This document shows, one piece after another, positions 24,818-33,139 of a stretch of 64,000 bases of DNA. Under the pieces are notes generated by a model. It did no database searches. It saw only the letters and a program-made list of their open reading frames with translations, and was not told where the DNA came from. Origin of the DNA: Roseococcus sp. SYP-B2431 (GTDB taxonomy: Bacteria; Pseudomonadota; Alphaproteobacteria; Acetobacterales; Acetobacteraceae); contig NZ_SJXD01000011.1 of NCBI RefSeq assembly GCF_004336745.1, forward strand, positions 496,001 through 560,000. Reading direction: 5' to 3'. Every line of letters starts with the position of its first letter. Within the stretch, counting starts at the first letter, position 1. Both the position numbers and the translations under genes were made by a program.

Positions 24818-25801
24818 TCACTCCCGCCAGGGATGCTCCCGCCACATCCTCGAATAGGTCTCGTTCATCCCCGTCAGCACGGCCCGATGCTGGTCCGGAT
24901 CGAGGAAGCGCAGCGGCAGCTGCTGCTGGTTCGCCAGCGTCACGAATTCCGGATGCTCCATCACCGACTTCACCACCGAGGCCAGCCGCTGCAGCACCGG
25001 CTGGGGCGTCCCGGCCGGCGCGGCGATGCCGCGCAGGGAGCCGTCCACCACGTCGAAGCCCTCCTCGCGAAAGGTCGGCACCTCGGAGGTATTGGCCCAG
25101 CGCGCCGTCGCCATCTGGCCGAGCGGGCGGATCTGCCCCTGGCGGAAGTCGCCCACGCCTTCGCCCATGTTCATCGCCGCGAGCTGGATCTGCCGTCCGA
25201 GCAGGGCGTTCTTCACCTGTGCCGAGCCGTTGAAGGGCACGTGCAGGAAGCGCGTGCCGGTCGCGCGCTCGAAGGCGAGGGTGGCGAGGTGGTCGTCGGA
25301 GCCGACGCCGGTCGTGCCATAGGCAATCTGGCCGGGAGCGGCGCGCGCCGCTGCCGCCAGGTCCTGCAGCCTGCGCCAGGGGCTGTCGGGCAGCACCCAG
25401 AAGCCGCCGGGATCGTCCACCACATTCGCGATCGGTGAGAAGTCCTCCAGCTTGTAGCGCGCCTGCCGCTCGATCGGGATGGTGACGATGTTGGGCGTGT
25501 TGATGAAGCCGATGGTGAGGCCGTCGGGCCGCGCGCGGGCCAGCTCGGCCCAGCCGATCTCGCCGCCCGCGCCGGCCCGGTTCTGGATCACGACGGACTG
25601 GCCGAGCTCGCGCTCCATGAAGCGGGCGAGCGTGCGCGCCGCGACGTCCGTGCCGCCGCCGGCCGCGAAGGCGACGATCATGGTGATGGCGCGATCGGGC
25701 TGCCAGGCCGGCGCCGGGGCCCCCTGGGCTGAGGCGCGCGCGGCAACCAGCAGCGCGGGGGCGGCCAAGGGCGCGGTCAATACGAGGCGGCGGGTGGTCA
25801 T
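24818..25801 (-). CDS. Tripartite tricarboxylate transporter substrate-binding protein (Bug family)
   Basis: 327 residues. A signal peptide with an arginine pair and hydrophobic core is cleaved after ARASA, so it is periplasmic. Family features: WQPDRAITMIVAFAAGGGTDVAARTL (beginning near residue 31), VVIQNRAGAGGEIG and AYGTTGVGSDDHLATLAFE. Bug proteins bind carboxylates and similar small acids; the ligand is unknown. GGAGGAG precedes the ATG. No TctA or TctB membrane genes are nearby, as is common for this expanded family. Confidence 0.92.
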   Translation of the reverse strand: MTTRRLVLTAPLAAPALLVAARASAQGAPAPAWQPDRAITMIVAFAAGGGTDVAARTLARFMERELGQSVVIQNRAGAGGEIGWAELARARPDGLTIGFINTPNIVTIPIERQARYKLEDFSPIANVVDDPGGFWVLPDSPWRRLQDLAAAARAAPGQIAYGTTGVGSDDHLATLAFERATGTRFLHVPFNGSAQVKNALLGRQIQLAAMNMGEGVGDFRQGQIRPLGQMATARWANTSEVPTFREEGFDVVDGSLRGIAAPAGTPQPVLQRLASVVKSVMEHPEFVTLANQQQLPLRFLDPDQHRAVLTGMNETYSRMWREHPWRE

Positions 25802-25834
25802 GTCGTTCTCCTCCGGATTTTGGAGGAGCCTGCC

Positions 25835-28444
25835 TCAATCCTTGCCCGGCGCGAAGAGCTTCAGCAGCGGCGGCAGCACGAGCATCACGCAGACCAGCGA
25901 GTAGACCAGGCTGACCGAGAGCACGACGCCCATGCTGGCCGTGCCGGGATGCGGCGAGATCGCCAGCGCGCCGAAGGCTGCGGCGTTGGTCACCGCCGAA
26001 TAGATCACGGCCCGGTTGAGCGGCGAGGCCAGCAGGTCGCGCCGTCCCTGCTGCCAGGCGGCGACGAAGTAGATGTCGTAGGCCACGCCCATGCCGAAGA
26101 GCAGCGGCATGGCGATGATATTGGCGAGGTTCAGGTCCGGCCCGAGGAGCGCGCAATGCGCCAGCGTCATCAGCCCGGCCAGCGCCAGCGGGGCCAGCGC
26201 GAGCAGCGACAGCCGGACCGAGCGCAGCATCAGCCAGAGCAGCGCGAAGACGAAGACCACGCCCAGCGCGCCCGATTCGAGGAAGGCCGCCTGGATGGTG
26301 GCCGAGGAGGCCTGCGTCGAGACGGCGAGCCCGGTCGCATCCGGTGCCACCGCCTGCACGGCCCGGGCGAAGCGGCGGAAGAGCAGGGTCTCGTCCGTGG
26401 TCGTCTGGGCCGGCGCCATCTCGACGCGGGCGCGGCCGTCGGGCGTGATCCAGTCGGCGATGAGGTCGGGCGGCAGGCTCTCCAGCGTGACGCGGTGGGC
26501 CGCGAGGAGGGCGCGCACCTGGCCGACGAGATGGGTGAGGCCGGGCAGGGTGGCGCTGGCGAAGACGTCCCGGTTGGCCACGGGCCCATCCGCCAGCCGG
26601 GCGAGCGCGGCGGCGAGGCGGGCGGTGTCACGATGGACGGGCCCATTGCCGCGGAGCGGCGCGAGATCGGCCGCCGCCTTGCGCAGCGCGGCCACCACCG
26701 CCGCGTCGTCGGGCGGCGGCATCGGCTCGGCGGCCAGAGCGGGGCCCAGCAGCATCGCCGCATCCTCGATGAGCGCGAGCTTGGCGTCCTGGTCCTCGGG
26801 GATGAAGTCGGCCAGCGTCATGGCCCGCGCCACCTCGGGCAGGGCGGCCAGCCGCCGGGCCAGGGCCTGGGCCGCCATGAGGTCCGGCGCCAGCACCTCC
26901 AGGATGTTCGGGTCCGTATCCGGGTCGCGCGCCAGGTCGCGCCAGGTCGCGACGGATTCCGAATGGGGGTCCCGCAGGTTGATCGGGTTGGTGTCGAAGC
27001 GGAGCCAGGCGAGGGCGCCGAGGCAGGCGAGGGCCAGCACGGCCACGCCGATGCCGACCGGCCGCGCATGGCGCGAGAGCCATTCGTCCACCGGCCGCAG
27101 CATGGGATAGCCCACCTCGCGCGCCTCGCTGGAGGGGCGGGCCAGCACCATCAGCGCGGGCAGCAGGGTCATGGCCAGGAACCAGCCGATCACCATGCCG
27201 CCGCCGGCGATCAGGCCGAGCTCCGCCACGCCGCGGTAATCGGTCGGCAGGAAGGCGAGGAAGCTGAAGGTGACGGCCAGCGCGGCCAGCGTCATGCCCG
27301 GCCCCGCCGTGCGCGCGGCCTGCTCCAGCGCGGGCAGCAGGGCCGGGAGGTGGACGCGCTCGGCCCGGTACTGCACGGCATACTGGATGCCGAAATCGAC
27401 GCCGATGCCGATGAACAGCACGGCGAAGGCGATGGAGAGCGGGTTGAAGCTGCCGACGGAGAGGATGCCCCATCCCGCCGTCCAGATCAGCCCGGCGACC
27501 ACCAGCACCAGCAGCGGCCAGATCAGCTTCCAGCTGTGCAGCGCCATCCAGAGCAGGATCGCCACGAGCACGAAGGAGAGCACCGCGTTCTCGATCGCGC
27601 CCTCGGAGACGGTGGCGAATTCCTCGTCCGCCATGGGCACCGAGCCGGTGAGGCGGATCCGAAGCCCGTGCTCCCCGTCGATGCCGAGGCGCCGCGCCTC
27701 GGAACGGATCACCTCGGTCGCGGCGGCCCCGGCGGAGAGCTGCTCGTAGTTCAGCGCGGGCTGGACCAGGATCAGCCGTCGCAGCTCCAGCGGTCGCGCC
27801 GGGCGGCCGGTCATCAGCACGCCCCAGTCGGGGGCGGCGACGCGGCCCTGCACCGCGCCCTCCGCCGCCTGGGCGAAGGCGCCGAGCGGCCCGGCGAGCT
27901 GGCCGAGATTGGCGTCGCCGCCCTTGATTCCCTCGGCGATCAGCCCGAGCAGCCGGCCGAGCCCGCGCAGGCTCGGATCCTCGGCGAGCGGGCCGAGCAG
28001 CCCCTGCGCCTCGACCAGCTTCTCGGTGACGGACTGCACCTCGGCACGGTCCAGGTAAAGCAGCCCGTGGCTCGCCCAGAACGGCCCGCCGCCCGGCTGA
28101 CGCACGCTGCGGAAGAGCTCGGGGCGGGATTGCAGCGCCCCGGCCAGCGCGCCGGCGGCGCGGTCGGAGGTCGCGGCGTCGGGCCCGTCCAGGACGATGA
28201 CGATGAGGTCGAGCCGCTGCGGGAAGGCGCGCTCCATAGTGCGCTCGGCCACGCGCCAGGGCAGGTCGGGCGAGAAGAGCTTCGTCACGTCGGAATCGAG
28301 GACGAAGCGCGTGGCCGTCAGCCAGAGCGCGCCCGCCGAGACCAGGGCCAGCATCGCCAGCACCGTCCAGGGCCGCCGGATCGAGACACGGACCAGCGCG
28401 ACGACGATCCGGCCGAGGAAGGCGGCCGGATCAGCCGCCGCCAT
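25835..28444 (-). CDS. hpnN: Hopanoid-associated RND/MMPL transporter HpnN
   Basis: 869 residues with the MMPL/RND layout: one N-terminal helix, a large periplasmic domain, five to six helices (about residues 270-450), a second periplasmic domain and a second helix bundle (about 710-865). HpnN carries hopanoids from the inner to the outer membrane. Assignment rests on length, architecture and hpnH 3.4 kb away. VLFIGIGVDFGIQYAVQYRAE and the later LLFGMGVAYDIYFVAAW are the conserved helix-4 and helix-10 type segments of this family. The ATG lies within the end of the upstream CopD-like gene (14-base overlap). Confidence 0.87.
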   Translation of the reverse strand: MAAADPAAFLGRIVVALVRVSIRRPWTVLAMLALVSAGALWLTATRFVLDSDVTKLFSPDLPWRVAERTMERAFPQRLDLIVIVLDGPDAATSDRAAGALAGALQSRPELFRSVRQPGGGPFWASHGLLYLDRAEVQSVTEKLVEAQGLLGPLAEDPSLRGLGRLLGLIAEGIKGGDANLGQLAGPLGAFAQAAEGAVQGRVAAPDWGVLMTGRPARPLELRRLILVQPALNYEQLSAGAAATEVIRSEARRLGIDGEHGLRIRLTGSVPMADEEFATVSEGAIENAVLSFVLVAILLWMALHSWKLIWPLLVLVVAGLIWTAGWGILSVGSFNPLSIAFAVLFIGIGVDFGIQYAVQYRAERVHLPALLPALEQAARTAGPGMTLAALAVTFSFLAFLPTDYRGVAELGLIAGGGMVIGWFLAMTLLPALMVLARPSSEAREVGYPMLRPVDEWLSRHARPVGIGVAVLALACLGALAWLRFDTNPINLRDPHSESVATWRDLARDPDTDPNILEVLAPDLMAAQALARRLAALPEVARAMTLADFIPEDQDAKLALIEDAAMLLGPALAAEPMPPPDDAAVVAALRKAAADLAPLRGNGPVHRDTARLAAALARLADGPVANRDVFASATLPGLTHLVGQVRALLAAHRVTLESLPPDLIADWITPDGRARVEMAPAQTTTDETLLFRRFARAVQAVAPDATGLAVSTQASSATIQAAFLESGALGVVFVFALLWLMLRSVRLSLLALAPLALAGLMTLAHCALLGPDLNLANIIAMPLLFGMGVAYDIYFVAAWQQGRRDLLASPLNRAVIYSAVTNAAAFGALAISPHPGTASMGVVLSVSLVYSLVCVMLVLPPLLKLFAPGKD

Positions 28445-29759
28445 GGGTGAGGATCAGCAGGAGGCCGAAGGCGCCGAGACAGATGGCATGGCCGATCTCG
28501 CCGGCGCGCCGCTCCCATTCGGAGGGGAGCCGCAGCGACTTCCAATGCGCGAAGACGGCGCCGAAGGCCAGCAGGAGCGGCACCGCCTGGCCGGGCGAAG
28601 GCGGCGCGGCCAGCACGAGCATGATGCCCAGCAGGCCGAGCAGCGCCGGCGCCAGCGCGAGCCGCCCGCGCTCGCCGCCCAGCAGGCGCCAGGCCTCGCC
28701 GAGGCCGGCGATCAGCACCAGCACCGCCAGCGCGTCGCGCAGCCCGCCCTCGGGCTCGGCCAGCAGGAGAAGGGCGACGGGCAGCAGCAGGACCGGGCCG
28801 AAGCGCGTGAAGCGGCGGAAGCGCGGCCGCCGGACGAGCGCGAGCGGCGCCATCAGCATGATCAGCGCGCCCGCCGCGGCCAGCACCCCGGGCGCGCGCA
28901 GCGACAGGACCGGCCAAAGGGAGGGCGGCCCGCCGGCGCCCGGCTGGGCCATCATCAGCGACACCGTGGCGGCGGCGAGGGCGAGGCCCAGCAGCATCTC
29001 GATCTCGACCGTCACGCGCAGCCGCGGCAGCCAGCCCGCCGGTGCCCCGGCGCGCGAGCCGAGCGCCAGCAGCGCCCCCCGCGCGGCCAGGGCCAGCAGG
29101 GCCATGACGGCCAGCGCCGCGGTCAGGGCCGCGACGGGAAAGGCGTCCGGAGCGAGGAAGAGGGCGCGATGCGGCCAGGCCACCGAAAGGGCCGCGGCCA
29201 GCACGGCCAGGCCCGGCAGGGCGAGCCCGAGATGCCGCGCGCCCACCAGCTGCGCGACCGAGGCCGGCCAGGGCGCCCGCAGCGCCATCCACAGCGCCGG
29301 CAGCGCGCCGAGGCACAGGCCGAGCCCTGCCTCCGCCAGCAGCCCCGCAGTCTCGCGCGGGCCGAACCAGGGCGCCTGATCCTGCGCGAAGGACGCGACC
29401 ATCGCGGCGGCGGCCAGCAGGACCAGGAGCGCCGCGCGGACCGGGGAGGGACCGGTGCGCGGCACGAGCGCGAAGATGATGAGCCCAGCGATCGCGGGCG
29501 CCAGCGTCGCGACGGGAGGGACGACGGCGAACAGGAAGCCGATCACCCCCGCCTCGGCCAGCGCGAAGCCGATCGTGACCAGCGCGAAGGCCCGGATGGC
29601 GGACTGCGTCCGCGCGGTCAGCGTGAGCGACTGCTCTCCCGGCAGCCGGTGCGCGAGCGGCGTCGCCACCACGGCGAGGAAGGCCAGGCTGCCGAACAGC
29701 CCCGCATGCGCGGCGAGGTTGATCGCCGCCAGCAGCCCCGCGATCGCTTCGGGGACCAT
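28431..29759 (-). CDS. CopD-like polytopic membrane protein
   Basis: 442 residues, strongly hydrophobic, with about 12 predicted helices. The N-terminal AAHAGLFGSLAFLAVVATPLA and the pattern of paired helices resemble CopD/PcoD copper-resistance membrane proteins, but the usual histidine and methionine metal sites are sparse, so copper transport is uncertain. Its 3' end overlaps hpnN by 14 bases and its ATG is four bases after the stop of the first ferritin-like gene, so all four minus-strand genes look like one operon. A role in membrane or hopanoid handling is an inference from position only. Confidence 0.62.
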   Translation of the reverse strand: MVPEAIAGLLAAINLAAHAGLFGSLAFLAVVATPLAHRLPGEQSLTLTARTQSAIRAFALVTIGFALAEAGVIGFLFAVVPPVATLAPAIAGLIIFALVPRTGPSPVRAALLVLLAAAAMVASFAQDQAPWFGPRETAGLLAEAGLGLCLGALPALWMALRAPWPASVAQLVGARHLGLALPGLAVLAAALSVAWPHRALFLAPDAFPVAALTAALAVMALLALAARGALLALGSRAGAPAGWLPRLRVTVEIEMLLGLALAAATVSLMMAQPGAGGPPSLWPVLSLRAPGVLAAAGALIMLMAPLALVRRPRFRRFTRFGPVLLLPVALLLLAEPEGGLRDALAVLVLIAGLGEAWRLLGGERGRLALAPALLGLLGIMLVLAAPPSPGQAVPLLLAFGAVFAHWKSLRLPSEWERRAGEIGHAICLGAFGLLLILTHGGG

Positions 29760-29763
29760 GGGC

Positions 29764-30630
29764 TCAGGCCGGCTTGCGGCGAAGCTGGCGGGCGCCGAGA
29801 TCCCAGAGCCGCAGCCCGCGAAGGGCGAGGCCGGCCATGGCCGGCAGCAGCCGGGGCTGCATCAGGTCGGGGTCGAAGATGGCCATGCGTCGGCTGTTCT
29901 CCCGGTAGCAATCCTCCACGAACTTCGTGAAGTTGAAGCCATCGAGAAACACGCCAGCCTGCGTGACGTTGAAGTCCTTGCCGTCATTCATGTCCTGGCC
30001 GCGGCCGACCATGCCCTTCAGGCGCGCCACCGCGCGGCCGTAGAAGATGGTGGACTTGAGAGCGCGCAGCGGCGCGATCAGCCCGCGCTGACGCTCGCGC
30101 CAGGCCATGTAGTTGATGAAGAAGACGATGTGGCGCGTCTCCTCGTCCATCAGCACGTCGAAGATCTCGAACATCTTCTCCGGCAGGAACTCGGACTCGC
30201 GGGCGGTCTTGAAGGCGCCGAAGCCGAGGAAGGCGTCGAGGCATTCGCCGAAGCCGAAATCGATGAAGGCCTTCTCGAGGTCGGCCGGGAAGTCCTCGAT
30301 GGGCTGCTCGGTCGCGTTGAGCTGGTACTTGTCGATCAGCACGCGGATCAGCCTGGCGTGCCGCGCCTCCTCGATGCCCTGGATGCGCGCGGCCTCGCGC
30401 ACGATGGGGTCCTCGATCTGCGGCAGGAAGGCGTGGACGATCGCGCCGGCACGGCGCTCGGTGTGGTAGACCTCCTGCCAGAAGGGCACGGCGCGAAGAC
30501 GCTGAAGCTCCACCTCGGTCAGCTCCGGCCAGGGCAGCTCCTCCGGCTCGAAGGTCAGGTGCGTGTCGATGAACTGCTGGCAGAAGAGGTTCTTGTGCTC
30601 CTCCGACCCGGCGACCATGCGTCGGCTCAT
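29764..30630 (-). CDS. Ferritin-like diiron protein A
   Basis: 288 residues, helical. Candidate diiron ligands are Glu58 (HTERRAG), the ExxH pair in EARH (88-91), Glu129 (GFGECLDAF) and the second ExxH in ETRH (164-167). This matches the E...ExxH...E...ExxH pattern of ferritin-like oxygenases and oxidases. The ATG at 30630 begins MSRRMVAGSEEH; the frame is open much further upstream, but only as antisense of neighbouring genes. It is a clear paralog of the next protein. The reaction is unknown; position between hpnH and hpnN suggests lipid modification. Confidence 0.82.
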   Translation of the reverse strand: MSRRMVAGSEEHKNLFCQQFIDTHLTFEPEELPWPELTEVELQRLRAVPFWQEVYHTERRAGAIVHAFLPQIEDPIVREAARIQGIEEARHARLIRVLIDKYQLNATEQPIEDFPADLEKAFIDFGFGECLDAFLGFGAFKTARESEFLPEKMFEIFDVLMDEETRHIVFFINYMAWRERQRGLIAPLRALKSTIFYGRAVARLKGMVGRGQDMNDGKDFNVTQAGVFLDGFNFTKFVEDCYRENSRRMAIFDPDLMQPRLLPAMAGLALRGLRLWDLGARQLRRKPA

Positions 30631-30632
30631 TC

Positions 30633-31562
30633 TCAGGCTTCCTTCGGACGCGGCGTGCGCATGAACTTCCGGGCGATGCGCGCCAGGAAGGGCGCGGTGG
30701 TGGGCCGGAGCAACCGACGATCGTAGCCGGCGAAACGGCGGTCGTTCTCGGCGAGGCAGAGGTCCAGGATCTGGGCCAGCGAGATGTCCTCGTCCGCCAC
30801 GGCCTTGGAGCCGTTCACCGTGAAGTTGTTGTCCTGCTTCTGCTCGTTGCCGGCCCCGTCGACGGTCTTGGCCATGCCGATGCGCTCGTAGCCGAGGAAG
30901 ACCCAGACGGCCCAGACGCGCATCTCGAAGAAGGGGCGCTTCCAGAAGGGCATGTTCTTCCGGTGCCACGCCAGCCAGTTGGCGAAGAGCAGGATGTGGC
31001 GGCACTCCTCCTGCATCACCGGCTCGAAGGTCTCGACCAGTTCCTCGGGGAAGAGGCCGGAGCGGCGGGCCATCTCGAAGAGGCCGAAGGCGAAGAAGCT
31101 GTCCACGCACTCGCTGAAGCCGGTGACCAGATAGGCCCATTCCGGATCCTTGGGCTGGACGTATTCGGGCTCCGGGGCGAGGGGGATGCCATAGGCCTCG
31201 ACCAGCTTGGAGAGGACCTCCTTGTGGCGGTTCTCCTCCCAGCCGTTGCGGGCGATGGTGTCGCGCATCTCGGGGTCGGTGATGGTCGCCGCATAGGCGG
31301 CCATGCGCAGCCTGGCCTTGCCCTCGGTCTGGACCGCGATGTCCCAGATGGGGAGGGAGGTGATGCGGTTGAGCGTCGCCTCGTCCAGCTTCGGCCAGGG
31401 GATGACCGAGGGCTTGTAGGGGTTGAAGGTGTCCTCGAACATCTTGCAGACGGCGTGCTTGTGCGCCTCGGAGCCAATGACGAGCCGGCCCGGCTCGGGG
31501 CTCTGCCAGTGGCGGGCCCGGTGGTCGGCCGCGGCGATGGTGGCGGCGTCGGCGGTGTACAC
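30633..31562 (-). CDS. Ferritin-like diiron protein B
   Basis: 309 residues from a GTG with GGAG nine bases upstream. Ligand pattern: Glu80, ENRH (110-113), Glu151 in FSECVDSFFAFG, and ECRH (186-189). It shares with protein A the opening GSEAHKHAVCKMFEDTFNPY, the PWPKLDE segment and the second-half ExxH helix. Only two bases separate it from protein A. It is divergent from hpnH. Two non-identical diiron subunits side by side could form a heterodimer or catalyse successive oxidations. Confidence 0.82.
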   Translation of the reverse strand: MYTADAATIAAADHRARHWQSPEPGRLVIGSEAHKHAVCKMFEDTFNPYKPSVIPWPKLDEATLNRITSLPIWDIAVQTEGKARLRMAAYAATITDPEMRDTIARNGWEENRHKEVLSKLVEAYGIPLAPEPEYVQPKDPEWAYLVTGFSECVDSFFAFGLFEMARRSGLFPEELVETFEPVMQEECRHILLFANWLAWHRKNMPFWKRPFFEMRVWAVWVFLGYERIGMAKTVDGAGNEQKQDNNFTVNGSKAVADEDISLAQILDLCLAENDRRFAGYDRRLLRPTTAPFLARIARKFMRTPRPKEA

Positions 31563-31833
31563 GGGGGTGACTCCGGCTGCTGAGGGCGGCCGGGCGGGGC
31601 CGCGGGGGTTGCTTATCCGTCCCGGTCGGGTGCGGCAAGTTCCGGAACGGCTCCGGCGAAGCTCCCGGATCGGCGGCGCGGTCCCGGCTGGGGCAGATGG
31701 GGCGGGCCCACCCGGCCGCAAGGTGCCGCGTTGCGCGTAAGGCGCAGGGGCGCAATGGGATTTCCGGTTCTTCGCATTGCGGCAGGGGCTGTGCTAAGCC
31801 CTGCCACTTGGTTTGATCCGGAGCGGATTCGGT
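31563..31833. promoter_or_regulatory. Divergent region between diiron genes and hpnH
   Basis: 271 bases with no gene of its own that I can support. The half nearer hpnH holds two adjacent inverted repeats, described separately. Promoters for both directions should lie here. Confidence 0.4.
31751..31805 (+). promoter_or_regulatory. Two adjacent hairpins in hpnH leader
   Basis: CGCAATG (31751) and CATTGCG (31775) form a 7-bp inverted repeat. It is followed at once by GGCAGGGGCT (31781) and AGCCCTGCC (ending 31805), a 9-bp stem with one bulged G. The second ends 28 bases before the hpnH ATG. Confidence 0.45.
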
Positions 31834-33003
31834 ATGGGTATTCCCCTCGCGCAGCAGGCGAAGGTCGCGGCCTATGTGGTGCGGCAGCAGCTCGCCGGGC
31901 GCAAGCGCTTCCCGCTGGTGCTGATGCTGGAGCCGTTGTTCCGCTGCAACCTGGCCTGCGCCGGCTGCGGCAAGATCGACTATCCTGACGCCATCCTGAA
32001 CAAGCGCCTCTCGGTCGAGGACTGCCTGGGCGCGGCCGAGGAGTGCGGCGCCCCCGTGGTGGCGATCGCCGGCGGCGAGCCGCTGCTCCACAAGGAGATG
32101 CCGCAGATCGTCGAGGGGCTGCTGGCCCAGGGCCGCATCGTCATCCTCTGCACCAACGCCCTTCTGCTCGAGAAGCGCATGGAGGCCTACAAGCCGCATC
32201 CGCGCTTCATCTGGGACATCCACCTGGACGGCGACAAGGCCCAGCACGACTGGGCCGTGAGCCAGGAGGGCGTCTACGAGCGGGCCGTGGCCGCGCTGAA
32301 GAAGGTGAAGGCGCTGGGCTTCCGCACCGCCATCAACTGCACGCTGTTCAACAACGCCCATGCCGAGCGCACCGCCAAGTTCTTCGACGACGTGACGGCG
32401 CTGGGCGTGGACAACATCATGCTCAGCCCCGGCTATTCCTACGAGCGGGCGCCGGACCAGCAGCACTTCCTGAACCGCCAGGCCACCAAGGAGCTGTTCC
32501 GCGACGTCTTTTCCCGGAACACGGGCAAGACCAAGTGGCGCATGGGCAACAGCCCGCTCTTCCTGGACTTCCTGGCCGGCAACCAGACCTACCACTGCAC
32601 GCCCTGGGGCAACCCGACGCGCAACATCTTCGGCTGGCAGCGCCCCTGCTACCTGCTCGGCGAGGGCTATGCGAAGACCTTCAAGGAGCTGATGGAGGAC
32701 ACGGACTGGGACAAGTACGGCGTCGGCAACTACGAGAAATGCGCCGACTGCATGGTCCATTCCGGCTTCGAGGCGACGGCGGCGATCGACGCCATCACCA
32801 AGCCCTGGAAGGCGGTCGCGGCCCAGCTGCGCGGCCCGCGCACGCAGGGTCCGATGGCGCCCGAGATCGACCTGACCCGGCAGCGCCCCGCCGAATACGT
32901 GTTCTCGGCCCATGTCCAGAAAGCCATGGGTGAACTGGCGCATGAACCGAAGCGCGGTGCCAAGCATGGCGATACCGCGGCACCGGCGACCGCGGCGGAG
33001 TGA
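31834..33003 (+). CDS. hpnH: Adenosyl-hopene transferase HpnH (radical SAM)
   Basis: 389 residues. HpnH joins a 5'-deoxyadenosyl group to diploptene, giving adenosylhopane, the first step toward extended C35 hopanoids. The radical-SAM cluster motif CNLACAGC is at residues 38-45 (CxxxCxxC), followed by GKIDYPD, IAGGEPLLH and IWDIHLDGD. Length and the C-terminal NYEKCADCMVHSGFE match HpnH closely. ATG 31834 has GGAGCGG upstream; an ATT seven codons earlier is less likely. It is divergent from two diiron genes and hpnN. Confidence 0.95.
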   Translation: MGIPLAQQAKVAAYVVRQQLAGRKRFPLVLMLEPLFRCNLACAGCGKIDYPDAILNKRLSVEDCLGAAEECGAPVVAIAGGEPLLHKEMPQIVEGLLAQGRIVILCTNALLLEKRMEAYKPHPRFIWDIHLDGDKAQHDWAVSQEGVYERAVAALKKVKALGFRTAINCTLFNNAHAERTAKFFDDVTALGVDNIMLSPGYSYERAPDQQHFLNRQATKELFRDVFSRNTGKTKWRMGNSPLFLDFLAGNQTYHCTPWGNPTRNIFGWQRPCYLLGEGYAKTFKELMEDTDWDKYGVGNYEKCADCMVHSGFEATAAIDAITKPWKAVAAQLRGPRTQGPMAPEIDLTRQRPAEYVFSAHVQKAMGELAHEPKRGAKHGDTAAPATAAE

Positions 33004-33016
33004 CCCACGGGCGGAC

Positions 33017-33032
33017 GTGGCTTCGGCGCCAC
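33017..33032 (+). terminator. Hairpin after hpnH
   Basis: GTGGC and GCCAC form a 5-bp stem around a TTCGGC loop, 14 bases after the hpnH stop. The next T-rich stretch is about 18 bases further on. Confidence 0.4.
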
Positions 33033-33109
33033 ACTCCGCTTCATAACCGCTTTGATTTTATAGCAATTTTTGCCGAGCGTCTTCCCAATTACGCTTAGAT
33101 CAGTTTCCA

Positions 33110-33133
33110 TTCCCCCACACTTTTCTGGGGGAA
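33110..33133 (+). promoter_or_regulatory. Hairpin covering the autotransporter ribosome-binding region
   Basis: A perfect 8-bp stem, TTCCCCCA / TGGGGGAA, with an 8-nt loop. Its 3' arm is the purine-rich stretch just before the TTG start at 33140, so the folded form would hide the ribosome-binding site. Confidence 0.55.
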
Positions 33134-33139
33134 AGCGTC

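Noticed and set aside
25820-28450. Long antisense open frame opposite hpnN
   Set aside because: Composition typical of antisense GC-rich DNA; the minus-strand frame has a clear transporter architecture.
29764-32967. A single 1067-residue protein ending in the diiron domain
   Set aside because: Only the last 288 residues are meaningful; the rest is antisense of hpnH and an off-frame copy of the second diiron gene.
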